DNA of 49,905 nt, taken from NCBI GenBank assembly GCA_022508745.1, contig JAFLUP010000006.1, positions 1 through 49,905 on the forward strand. Reading direction: 5' to 3'. The stretch's first letter is position 1. The number at the start of each line of letters is the position of its first letter. The DNA is from Oscillospiraceae bacterium. GTDB taxonomy: Bacteria; Bacillota; Clostridia; Oscillospirales; CAG-382. Made by a program: the position numbers and the translations under genes. The notes under the pieces are model-generated. The model did no database searches. It was not told the origin of the DNA and saw only the letters and a program-made list of their open reading frames with translations. This document shows positions 18,281-26,866 of the stretch, in pieces.

Positions 18281-19069
18281 ATGAAAAACATGGAAGAAAA
18301 AAACGCAAACGCAAGGCTTTGCACGAAGTGCGGAGCGGAACTTCAGGACGGCCAAGAATTTTGCCCCAAATGCGGGCAAAAAACAGAGCCTTTTGTGACA
18401 GAAAATGAGAATTCTACCGCTCCACAATTTGACACAGGCCTCAACAAGAAAAACGGCGGCAAGAAAAAGAAAACGGTAATTATCATCGTTGCATCGGTAC
18501 TCGCGCTTGCGATTATTGTTGCCGGTATTCTTATTATCCCCAAACTCCTTGTATCCGTAGAGGATCTTTGCGCACAGGGAAATTACGAAAAGGCGTATGA
18601 AAAGGCTTCGGATGAGGAAAAAGACGCAATCAAGGCAGAAAATGTCGCCGCTGTGCAAAGCGCTTTTTCCGCTGACAACTTAAAAGATCCTTCTTCTTTC
18701 AAATTAAGAGACGCTTATTATGATGAATTTACGAATGATTATGGCATATTAGTAAAACGATTGGTGCTGTACATTAGCGCTGCGAATAGCTACGGTGCAA
18801 CCGTAAGCAGCTACTGGCTCTATTTTTGGGATGAGGATGATAGAGATTGGAGTTATTATTGCTCCGTTTCATCCCTGGAAACCGAGGAAAGCAGTAAATA
18901 CGACGATGAGGACGAAGCACTTGAAAAATTCATAAATAACACTGGACGTGTCGTTATACGAACCACCATGAGTGATGGCATTAAACTGAGCAAGGACGCT
19001 GTAAAAAGAATCAACACGATGTTTGAAAACGGCACTTTAGATGATGTCAAACTGATCGATGTGGATTGA
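18281..19069 (+). CDS. Zinc-ribbon domain membrane protein of unknown function
   Basis: 'CTKCGAELQDGQEFCPKCGQ' zinc ribbon, single TM, acidic extracellular domain; start may be 18281 or 18290. Confidence 0.8.
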   Translation: MKNMEEKNANARLCTKCGAELQDGQEFCPKCGQKTEPFVTENENSTAPQFDTGLNKKNGGKKKKTVIIIVASVLALAIIVAGILIIPKLLVSVEDLCAQGNYEKAYEKASDEEKDAIKAENVAAVQSAFSADNLKDPSSFKLRDAYYDEFTNDYGILVKRLVLYISAANSYGATVSSYWLYFWDEDDRDWSYYCSVSSLETEESSKYDDEDEALEKFINNTGRVVIRTTMSDGIKLSKDAVKRINTMFENGTLDDVKLIDVD

Positions 19070-19122
19070 TCGACATTCACAAAGCAAATCAAAATACGTC
19101 GCATTAAATACTCACCCACACA

Positions 19123-19153
19123 AAAACCGGCAGACATCACGTCTGCCGGTTTT
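19123..19153. terminator. Bidirectional terminator
   Basis: aaaaccggcagac (19123-19135) / gtctgccggtttt (19141-19153). Confidence 0.85.
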
Positions 19154-19167
19154 GCTATTGCTTTGAA

Positions 19168-20850
19168 CTATTCCTTATCCGTCGATACCATCGAGCTGAC
19201 CGTAAAGCTCAAAACCTCGTCCCCGCCGGTGGAGGACGGGTCGGCATAGTAGCCGTTGGTGGCGTTCCCGGTGGGCTGTGCGTCCTCGTAGAGCGTATAG
19301 GTTCCGCCGTTTTTCATGTCCGGCGTGGAGATACAAAGGCTTTGCGCGTCCTGCAAAGCTTTGAAGGTACAGACCGCGTTGCCGTCCGCGTCCCGCAGGC
19401 TGTAAACGATCCCCTTCCGAAGCATGACGATGTAGCCCATGGCGTACTGCGTGGACGAAGCGCCGTCCGGATACTTCGCTTCCCCTGCCGAGCCGTAAGC
19501 GATCAGCACGCCGCCGGTGGTACGAATGACGGAACCCTCGCGGTCGCCGCAGTCCAGCGGACCGTCTCCGTTGCTGGTCGGTCCCTGCACCACGGTGGTG
19601 CCGCCGGAAAAGACGATATCGCTGTTGGAATCCAGACCGTCTCCCGATGCGCGGATGAACAGGTAGCCGCCGCTGATCTCGATGAGGGTTTCCGCGTTGA
19701 TCCCGTCGTCGCTGGCATCGATCTCGATATGCCCGCCGGTGATACGAACGGACCCGTTTTTGGATTCGATCCCTTCAAAGGAACGGAGGACCCGGAGGGT
19801 TCCGCCGGAGATCTCCACGTCCCCGTCCGCCTTGATGCCTTTTGCGTCGGAGTCCTTCTTGCCGCTGTCCGCGCTCAACCCCAGCACGGCGTTTCCGCCG
19901 ATCTTGACGGCGTCTTTGCAGCGCAGCGCGTGGTCGATGCTGGTCACGCGCACCGTCCCGCCGGTGATCTGGATCAAGCGGGGAACGTCCAGTCCGTCGC
20001 CGCCGGCTTCCACCGTGATGTCGCCGCCCTCAACGGTCAGGTAGCCCCTGTCCTCCTTCTTTTCTTCGGTCACTTTCAGCCCGTCGCCGCCGGCGGTCAC
20101 GTTCAGCGTGCCGTCCAGCATGGAAAGAGAGTTTTTCCCCTTTACCCCGTCTTCCACCGCCTTGACGGTGACTTTTCCGGAGACGATGCGCAGATTTTTG
20201 TTGCTGACGATGCCGTGGCGATAGGAGGAGGTCACGGCAAGAGAGCCGCTGCCGTTGACAGTCAGGGAAGATTTCACGTGGATCGCGCCCGCAAAGCGGC
20301 CGTTGCCGGAATCCGTTCCCTGCACATAGCCGCTGCCGTTGTCCGTCACGCTGTTTTCCGTTCCGTCCGCCAGCGTGATGGAGAGTTTGTCCGCTTCCTC
20401 GCAGTACAGCGGGGAGTAGTCCGCGCAGGACAGGGAGAAGCCGTTGAAGACCAGATGCACCTTTTCCGCTTCATCCACTTTGATATAGATCTGCCCTTCC
20501 AGATTGCCGGAAAGGATGTAGGTGCCCGATTTCGTGATGGACAGCTTGCCGGAGGCGAAGGTGGCGCCGCCGCCCTCCATGTCGACGCTCCCGCCGGAGC
20601 AGCGCAGGAAGGTGTCGCTCCCCTTCCAGGAGGTGTCCAGATCGAATTTCGACCAGTTTGCGGGGGTATTCCCGCCCACATTGTCGGTATCGCCGGAGGA
20701 AGTGTCGCCGGAAGAAGTTTCGTCGCCGGAAGAAACGTCCTCCGCAGGATCGGAAGTCGTTTCGGAGGTTTCCCCGGTGGTCTGACAGCCGCTCAACACC
20801 AAGGAAAGCGCCAGCAGAAAGCAAACGAAGAGCCAGCTCCAATGTTTCAT
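19168..20850 (-). CDS. Carbohydrate-binding domain-containing lipoprotein (Cthe_2159/DUF4353-like beta-helix)
   Basis: lipobox 'LVLSGCQTT'; repeated 'GGDGLDV..', 'SDDGINAETLIEISGG', 'ASGDGLDSNSDIVFSGG' rungs; start at 20850 overlaps the upstream stop (TAATG). Confidence 0.85.
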   Translation of the reverse strand: MKHWSWLFVCFLLALSLVLSGCQTTGETSETTSDPAEDVSSGDETSSGDTSSGDTDNVGGNTPANWSKFDLDTSWKGSDTFLRCSGGSVDMEGGGATFASGKLSITKSGTYILSGNLEGQIYIKVDEAEKVHLVFNGFSLSCADYSPLYCEEADKLSITLADGTENSVTDNGSGYVQGTDSGNGRFAGAIHVKSSLTVNGSGSLAVTSSYRHGIVSNKNLRIVSGKVTVKAVEDGVKGKNSLSMLDGTLNVTAGGDGLKVTEEKKEDRGYLTVEGGDITVEAGGDGLDVPRLIQITGGTVRVTSIDHALRCKDAVKIGGNAVLGLSADSGKKDSDAKGIKADGDVEISGGTLRVLRSFEGIESKNGSVRITGGHIEIDASDDGINAETLIEISGGYLFIRASGDGLDSNSDIVFSGGTTVVQGPTSNGDGPLDCGDREGSVIRTTGGVLIAYGSAGEAKYPDGASSTQYAMGYIVMLRKGIVYSLRDADGNAVCTFKALQDAQSLCISTPDMKNGGTYTLYEDAQPTGNATNGYYADPSSTGGDEVLSFTVSSMVSTDKE

Positions 20851-21536
20851 TACAGTTCCCCTTTCTGTTCCACCGGTCGCCCGCACTGCACTTCCAGATT
20901 GCCGTTGCGGCAGCGGATGGCGTCCAGCAATTGCTTTTCCGTTCCGCTCTTGCGCATGGAAATCTCGTAGGTCAATTCGTAAAGGCTCCCCATGGCGGTG
21001 GTGCGGACGCGGGTCAATGCCCAGGACGAGGTATATTCCTTCAGCAGATCGTCAAACAGTCCCTCGTAGTCCAGACTTTCGGGGACGGTAATCTTCAGCA
21101 CGCGCACCCCCGTAGCGACGCCGCCGATGTTGAACAGGATGTAAAGAAAGCCGATGAAAAGCGCCGCAAGGGTCAGGACGCCGGCGATCATCAGATACCC
21201 CGCTCCGCAGGCGAAGCCCACTGCGCAGGACAGCAGCAGCGCACAGATCTCCCGCGCCGTGCCCGGCTGCGAGCGGAACCTTACCAGCGAGAAAGTGCCC
21301 GCCACGGCGATCCCCGCGCCCAGCCGATTCCCCACCAGCATCCCGATCACGGTGACGATCAGCGGCAGGATCGCAAGCGTCAGCAGGATGCTCTGCCCGG
21401 AGCGATTGCGGAACCGAAAGCAAAAGGAGATCAACACCCCCAACAGCGCGGCGGCGAGCAGGCACGCCGCGAAGGACGTGCCGTCCACCCCGGTGGAGGG
21501 GATGACGGAACGAAAAGCCAAAATATTTTCAAGCAT
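20850..21536 (-). CDS. DUF4956 domain-containing membrane protein
   Basis: 'SVIPSTGVDGTSFAACLLAAALLGVLISFCFRFRNRSGQS', 'GNRLGAGIAVAGTFSLVRFRSQPGTAREI'. Confidence 0.85.
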   Translation of the reverse strand: MLENILAFRSVIPSTGVDGTSFAACLLAAALLGVLISFCFRFRNRSGQSILLTLAILPLIVTVIGMLVGNRLGAGIAVAGTFSLVRFRSQPGTAREICALLLSCAVGFACGAGYLMIAGVLTLAALFIGFLYILFNIGGVATGVRVLKITVPESLDYEGLFDDLLKEYTSSWALTRVRTTAMGSLYELTYEISMRKSGTEKQLLDAIRCRNGNLEVQCGRPVEQKGEL

Positions 21537-22275
21537 ATACAGAACCCCCAATACTCAATGTCAACGGATCGTCCGCCTCCTGCAGCAGACGTTGGTATGC
21601 CCTCCCGTATTTGGAAAAGGACGTAGGAAAGATGCGGCAGGCGTCCAGCGCGGAGGACAGCCACAGCGGCATGGCGCCGGCGATCTTCAGCTCCAGCAGA
21701 CGCGCATCCGGCGGGAGCAAAAGCTCTCCCGATTCCCCGGCGCGCAGATCCAGATCGTATGTACGGAAGCGAACGTCGCTGTCCACCGTGATCCGAAGGG
21801 CGGGATCGTCGGAGGCATAGTACGCGCTTCGCAGGTAGTGAAGCGCAAGCGCCGGCGAAAGACCGGGATACAGCCGGAACATCCATTGGATCTCCCGGGC
21901 GATCTGTGCGTCGCCTGCCGGGATCTCCGCTTCCCCGCCGGAAAGGAACGCCACCGCTTCCCGGTAAGGCAGAGGGATACGGCGCTTGTATACCACGCCG
22001 TTATACTTCTTTTTTACCTCCGCAAAGGCGATACTTTCCTCCGTCGGGACGCCGTAGCAGCGCAGGCGGAGCTTTTCTTTGTAGCGGGGCTTGTCCAGCG
22101 AACGGCGGATCAGGAGGTGTTCCGGCGTATCGTAGTAGCAGTTGCAGATCCTCGTTTCCCCATAGGGGTCGGGACAGATATAAGGGGAGATCCGAGCGAA
22201 GAATTCGTCCCACGCGGCGGCGTCCGTCAGATACTTCTTTTCATAACGGCTGAAAATATTTTGTATGTTCGCCAT
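21529..22275 (-). CDS. VTC domain-containing (polyphosphate polymerase-like) protein
   Basis: 'RYEKKYLTDAAAWDEFFARI', 'SLDKPRYKEKLRLRCYG', 'EVKKKYNGVVYKRRI'; ATG at 22275 preceded by ggaggggga. Confidence 0.88.
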   Translation of the reverse strand: MANIQNIFSRYEKKYLTDAAAWDEFFARISPYICPDPYGETRICNCYYDTPEHLLIRRSLDKPRYKEKLRLRCYGVPTEESIAFAEVKKKYNGVVYKRRIPLPYREAVAFLSGGEAEIPAGDAQIAREIQWMFRLYPGLSPALALHYLRSAYYASDDPALRITVDSDVRFRTYDLDLRAGESGELLLPPDARLLELKIAGAMPLWLSSALDACRIFPTSFSKYGRAYQRLLQEADDPLTLSIGGSVYA

Positions 22276-22360
22276 TTGCGCCTCATCCCCCTCCTTTCGG
22301 AAAAAGCCCACAGTGTAAATAGGATACCAGATTTTTATGAACAACGCAAGCTTTTTTCAT

Positions 22361-22405
22361 AAAAAAACGGCGAAGGAACAAACATTTTTTGTTCGTTCCT
22401 TCGCC
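22361..22405 (-). terminator. Terminator downstream of the SASP gene
   Basis: ggcgaaggaac (22369-22379) / gttccttcgcc (22395-22405), minus-strand T-run. Confidence 0.8.
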
Positions 22406-22442
22406 TTTCCCTTTAGAGATTACAGAACGGAAGGGAGTCCGT

Positions 22443-22634
22443 TTAGCCCTTGATGTTGTTCTCGTAGCTCTCGATCATCTTCTTGACCATCTGACCGCCT
22501 ACGGAACCGGCCTGCTTCGCAGTCAGGTCACCGTTGTAACCCTGCTTCAGCGTAACACCCACTTCGCTTGCCGCTTCCATCTTGAACTTATCAAGCGCGG
22601 ACTTTGCTTCGGGCACAAGACTCTTGTTCGCCAT
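22443..22634 (-). CDS. Alpha/beta-type small acid-soluble spore protein
   Basis: 63 aa; 'ALDKFKMEAASEVGV', 'GDLTAKQAGSVGGQMVKKMIE'. Confidence 0.97.
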   Translation of the reverse strand: MANKSLVPEAKSALDKFKMEAASEVGVTLKQGYNGDLTAKQAGSVGGQMVKKMIESYENNIKG

Positions 22635-22766
22635 TTTGTTTATTCTCCTTTACTGTTTTTGCATGCCTTTTCATGGCATCGTTTCTATATCAGAGGTTTT
22701 CCCTCGCAGTTATTTTGTCTCTCCATTCCGAAAATATGATTGGAAATCATTGGGAATTCTCCCGGT

Positions 22767-23453
22767 TCAAATATATTTTTGCAGATCGGAAAGAGGGAGC
22801 AGCGTATACCCCTCCGCGAACGCCGCGGCACAGTATTTCGCCAGCGTATATCCCGTGGTGCCGTTGAGCAGACCGCAATCCGCGATGGCGCCGGGAGACG
22901 GCACATCCACCAGACTGCTCCGGCTGCTGACAAGGATCTGTCCGTATGCCTGCAGCGCAGCGGAGACCGTCGCGTTGGGAGCACCGGAGGAAAAACGCAC
23001 GAAGCGCGGAAAGGAACCGGTCAGGGCGAGAAAGCGCTCGTTTTCCTCCGCAAGGTTCGCCATGACCCGTTTGCGGTTCGCGCCGCCGGGAGCGCGTTCG
23101 AACAGCAACCCCAGCTCCGCGTAGGAAAGATCGTGGATCTTATCCCGATGCTTTTCCAGCCAATCAATCGTGACGAACACGCAGGGGCGTACCTCCATAC
23201 CGATGCAGACGGAGCGGAACAGCTCCAGCGCCGCGTCGCTTTCCACGCCGGTCAGGGACAGGGTGACGGCACAGATGGATTGATCCGTCAGGATGCCGTC
23301 GAAGGGCTGAAGCGCCGGAACGCTCGTCGGTTGCTCCCGGTTCCGCCATAGGAACGCGGCGACGATGGCAGCTGCGATCAGCAGCAGCGCCAGAAGACGG
23401 CGCCGTCTGCGCCTTGCACGATGGATCACCACGGTCAACACCCCTTGCATCAC
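22767..23453 (-). CDS. Membrane-anchored, polysaccharide deacetylase (NodB-fold)-like protein, apparently lacking catalytic residues
   Basis: N-terminal TM; 'ICAVTLSLTGVESDAALELFRS' aligns by eye with NodB motif 1 without the DD; 'FVRFSSGAPNATVSAALQAYGQILV' resembles the RxPyG region. Confidence 0.5.
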   Translation of the reverse strand: MMQGVLTVVIHRARRRRRRLLALLLIAAAIVAAFLWRNREQPTSVPALQPFDGILTDQSICAVTLSLTGVESDAALELFRSVCIGMEVRPCVFVTIDWLEKHRDKIHDLSYAELGLLFERAPGGANRKRVMANLAEENERFLALTGSFPRFVRFSSGAPNATVSAALQAYGQILVSSRSSLVDVPSPGAIADCGLLNGTTGYTLAKYCAAAFAEGYTLLPLSDLQKYI

Positions 23454-23591
23454 GCTTTTTCATGCAGAAATAGACGTCTGACCGTTTTGACTTCGTTTTC
23501 GTGATCGTTCTCTGTATCCTATGCGCACGAGGCGCAAACTATGCAAAAAAAGAACAGCGGCATACCCCCTGTTCTTCCGATGTTTTGTTGT

Positions 23592-24182
23592 TCAAAAGAA
23601 ACTGCTGATAAAAATCTCCAGACCGATGGCGATCAGGATCACGCCCCCCAGAACGGACGCTTTCCCGGAAAGGCGCGTGCCGAACTTCCGCCCCAGCAGA
23701 AGCCCGCAAACGCAAATGCAGAAGGTGACGATCGCCACCAACAGCGCACAGACCGCCGCCGACAGGACGCTATACTCCGCGATGGTGAACCCCACGGAGA
23801 GCGCGTCGATGGACGTAGCGACCCCCTGCATTAGCAAAACGCCGAGGGTGAGGGCGGAAGCGGACGGTTCCTCCTCCCCATGGCTCCGGATCCCTTCAAA
23901 CAGCATTTTCCCGCCCAGGAAACCCAGCAGCAGCAAGGCGATCCACGGGATACAGACGGAAAAGGCGTCGAAATAAGCGGCCGCCGTATGGACAAAAAAC
24001 CACCCGGTCATGGGCATCAACGCCTGAAAACCGGCGAATACCCCCGCGATCCCGCACAGCTTGCGCTTTTTCATGTGCGGCTCGTTCAAACCGTTGGCGA
24101 GGGACACCGAAAACGCATCCATCGCAAGCCCTACGCCCAAAAGCAGGCTATTCAGGAAAAAAAGAGCGTCAAACCCATTCAT
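23592..24182 (-). CDS. mntP: Manganese efflux pump MntP
   Basis: 196 aa; 'LLLGVGLAMDAFSVSLANGL', 'GVATSIDALSVGFTIA'. Confidence 0.92.
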   Translation of the reverse strand: MNGFDALFFLNSLLLGVGLAMDAFSVSLANGLNEPHMKKRKLCGIAGVFAGFQALMPMTGWFFVHTAAAYFDAFSVCIPWIALLLLGFLGGKMLFEGIRSHGEEEPSASALTLGVLLMQGVATSIDALSVGFTIAEYSVLSAAVCALLVAIVTFCICVCGLLLGRKFGTRLSGKASVLGGVILIAIGLEIFISSFF

Positions 24183-24212
24183 CGGCAGGCAGTTCCTTTC
24201 CTACGCAAGGAA

Positions 24213-24239
24213 AAGACCCGCGGCAACACCACGGGTCTT
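24213..24239. terminator. Terminator-like hairpin between the ACP gene and mntP
   Basis: aagacccg (24213-24220) / cgggtctt (24232-24239). Confidence 0.65.
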
Positions 24240-24250
24240 GCTTTTCCCCA

Positions 24251-24475
24251 TCAAACGTGTGCTTCAATATAGGAAGCGACGTCGCCCAGCGTGAGAAGCG
24301 ACGCGAGATCCTCATCCTCGAACACGATCCCGAAACGATCCTCGCACATGACGATCAGATCCGCCAGCTCCAGCGAATTCATGCCGAGACCGGTGATCAG
24401 CTCCGTTTCCGGGACGATTTTCTCCGGCTCGATGTTCATTTCGTCGATCAGGATCTCTTTGATTTTCTCAAACAT
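24251..24475 (-). CDS. Acyl carrier protein
   Basis: 74 aa; 'GLGMNSLELADLIVMCEDRFGI'. Confidence 0.92.
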   Translation of the reverse strand: MFEKIKEILIDEMNIEPEKIVPETELITGLGMNSLELADLIVMCEDRFGIVFEDEDLASLLTLGDVASYIEAHV

Positions 24476-24545
24476 GGCAATCTATCTCCTTTTGTTTGTT
24501 ATACCACAAGCAAACATACTTGCTTTGCAAGACTTTCCGCGATCT

Positions 24546-26273
24546 TTATACTTTATATCGAATGATCTTCTGGGTGGTGGTCTTTTCGAACTCGGTCTTA
24601 CGCAGCTCCACATTGCGGATCTGTTTGAACACCGGCAGCTGTTTATTGACCTTCGTGATTTCCGCTTTGATGGCGGAGACCACTTCCTCATCGTTCAGAT
24701 CCGGCAGCTTCTCGTAATCCGGATAAATGACCGCGGTGATGACGTCATCCTCCGCGCCTTCCTGCTTACGGGCAAGGACAACACATTCCTTGATGAGGTC
24801 GATCTTGTAGAGGGATTCCTCGATCTCCTCGGGATAAACGTTCTTCCCGTTGGAAAGGATGATGATGTTCTTCTTGCGCCCGGTGATGTACAGGTAGCCA
24901 TCCTCGTCCAGGTACCCGTAGTCCCCGGTGCGGAAGTAGCCCTCGTTGTTGAAGGCGGCGGCAGTGGCGTCGTCATCCTCGTAGTATCCCAGCATGACCT
25001 GCTCGCTCTTGACGCAGATCTCGCCCACGGCGTAGGGAGGCGCATCCTGTTCCCGTTCGCTTTCATCTGTCTGGACGATCTTCACCTGCGTTCCGTACGC
25101 GGGCAGACCCACAGAGCCGAACTTCATAGCGGTATACGGCACGACGCAGACCAGCGGCGAGCACTCGGAAATGCCATAGCCCTGGCAGACCTTGATACCG
25201 AATTCATCGAAGCGATCCACCAGCTCCGGATCCATGGGAGCGCCGCCGCAGATGATGTTCTTCAGTTTGCCGCCCAACGCGCTGGTCACTTCGGAGAAGA
25301 CCATGCCGCGCAGGTCGATCTTCGCCTTGCGGAGCGCTTTCGTCACGGAGATGGCTTTCTTGACCGTGCCATCCTTCCCTTTTTTATGGATCTCCTCGCA
25401 GATCTTCTTATAAATGGTGGTCAGGAACAGCGGCACCAGAATCATGGCGGTGGGCTGGAAGATCTTGACGTTGCGCAGGAAGTACTTCAGGCTGTTGTTG
25501 AAGCAGATCGTGGTACCGATACCCAGCCCGCCCAGCTGACCGCAGACCAGCTCGTATGTATGATGCAGCGGAAGCACGCTGAACAGCACGTCGCCGCGAT
25601 GGATGTTGACCATATTCAGCGAATGGTACACGCAGGCGGTGAGGTTATCCTGGGAAAGCAGAACGCCCTTGCTGGTCCCGGTGGTGCCGGAGGTGAACAG
25701 CAGCGTGCAGGGCTTGGAAGTATCAAACCGTGCTTTGGTATATTCCACATAGCCGTCGGAGATGAGCAGATCCCCCTTCAGAAGCAGATGGGAGAAGTCC
25801 TCGTCGTCGCTCTCCCCTTCCGCGCCGGGAACGCCGTCGAAATCAAAGATGTAACGCAAGGAGGTAAGTTCCTCCCGACGTGCTTTGAGCTTTTCGGCAT
25901 AGCGGTGGGAGCAGAAGATGGCCTCTGCGCCTGCGCGGTCGAGGAAGTTGCAAATCTGATCTTCCTGCAGCTCCTTATCCATCGGGACAATCACGCCGCC
26001 GCCGCAGACAACGGCGAAGAAGGTGAGCATCCATTCCGGGCGGCTCTCGGAAAGCACCGCGATTTTCGAGGTGCGGAGCCCACGGGCGGCAAGCGCCGTG
26101 CCCAGAGAATCCACCTGTGAACGGAACTCCCGATAGGAGATTTCCCCGATCTCGCTGCCCTGCGTAAAATAGCGGTACAGGATCCTATCCCCATAGGAGG
26201 ATGCGGCATAGTCCAGAAGATCCCGGATGCTGGCGAACTTATCGATTTGAGGCTTTGGCAAATGTCGTTTCAA
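24546..26273 (-). CDS. AMP-binding long-chain fatty acid--CoA/ACP ligase-like protein
   Basis: 'LLFTSGTTGTSKGVLLSQDN', 'GYGISECSPLVCV', 'YFRTGDYGYLDEDGYLYITGRKKNIIILSNGKNVYPEEIE'; likely TTG start at 26273 after aaggtgg. Confidence 0.9.
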   Translation of the reverse strand: MKRHLPKPQIDKFASIRDLLDYAASSYGDRILYRYFTQGSEIGEISYREFRSQVDSLGTALAARGLRTSKIAVLSESRPEWMLTFFAVVCGGGVIVPMDKELQEDQICNFLDRAGAEAIFCSHRYAEKLKARREELTSLRYIFDFDGVPGAEGESDDEDFSHLLLKGDLLISDGYVEYTKARFDTSKPCTLLFTSGTTGTSKGVLLSQDNLTACVYHSLNMVNIHRGDVLFSVLPLHHTYELVCGQLGGLGIGTTICFNNSLKYFLRNVKIFQPTAMILVPLFLTTIYKKICEEIHKKGKDGTVKKAISVTKALRKAKIDLRGMVFSEVTSALGGKLKNIICGGAPMDPELVDRFDEFGIKVCQGYGISECSPLVCVVPYTAMKFGSVGLPAYGTQVKIVQTDESEREQDAPPYAVGEICVKSEQVMLGYYEDDDATAAAFNNEGYFRTGDYGYLDEDGYLYITGRKKNIIILSNGKNVYPEEIEESLYKIDLIKECVVLARKQEGAEDDVITAVIYPDYEKLPDLNDEEVVSAIKAEITKVNKQLPVFKQIRNVELRKTEFEKTTTQKIIRYKV

Positions 26274-26350
26274 GAGCAATACCACCTTTATCGTAGCACA
26301 TTTTATTACTTTAATTATACCCGCACGCGGGGAGAATGTCAAGGGAAATG

Positions 26351-26379
26351 GCATAATTTCTTCCATTCTGCCCAAAATA
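26351..26379 (+). promoter_or_regulatory. Possible sigma-G promoter for spoVAC-AD-AE
   Basis: GCATA (26351-26355), 17 nt, CAAAATA (26373-26379; one mismatch to recalled CATnnTA). Confidence 0.35.
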
Positions 26380-26418
26380 GTACAGAAAAAGAAAAAAACA
26401 CAGATTGGATGTGCCATC

Positions 26419-26853
26419 ATGGATACCAACGCGTACAAAAAGTACGTTGAATCCCGTGCCAAACGCTCCCCCGTTCTGCGGAATTGCATCCGCGCGTTCT
26501 GGGTGGGCGGGGCGCTCTGCTGCGTGGGGCAAGGACTGAACCGACTCTACCAATGGGCAGGGCTTTCGGAGAAGCACGCGGGGCTGTGCGTTTCCGTCAC
26601 GCTGATCTTCCTCGCCGGGCTGTTTACCGGCATCGGCTGGTTCGACAAGCTCGCCAAATACGCCGGCGCGGGCACGCTGGTGCCCATTACAGGGTTTGCC
26701 AACTCCGTCGCTGCTCCGGCGGTGGACGCAAAATCGGAGGGTTACGTGACCGGCGTCGCCGCGAAGATGTTTACCATCGCGGGGCCTGTGATCGTTTACG
26801 GCTCGGTCAGCTCGATCCTGTACGGGGTCATTTACTATTTCTTTTTACTGTAA
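26419..26853 (+). CDS. spoVAC: Stage V sporulation protein AC
   Basis: 144 aa; 'FWVGGALCCVGQGL', 'GTLVPITGFANSVAAPAVDAKSEGYVTGV'. Confidence 0.95.
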   Translation: MDTNAYKKYVESRAKRSPVLRNCIRAFWVGGALCCVGQGLNRLYQWAGLSEKHAGLCVSVTLIFLAGLFTGIGWFDKLAKYAGAGTLVPITGFANSVAAPAVDAKSEGYVTGVAAKMFTIAGPVIVYGSVSSILYGVIYYFFLL

Positions 26854-26866
26854 GGCAGGTACAACT

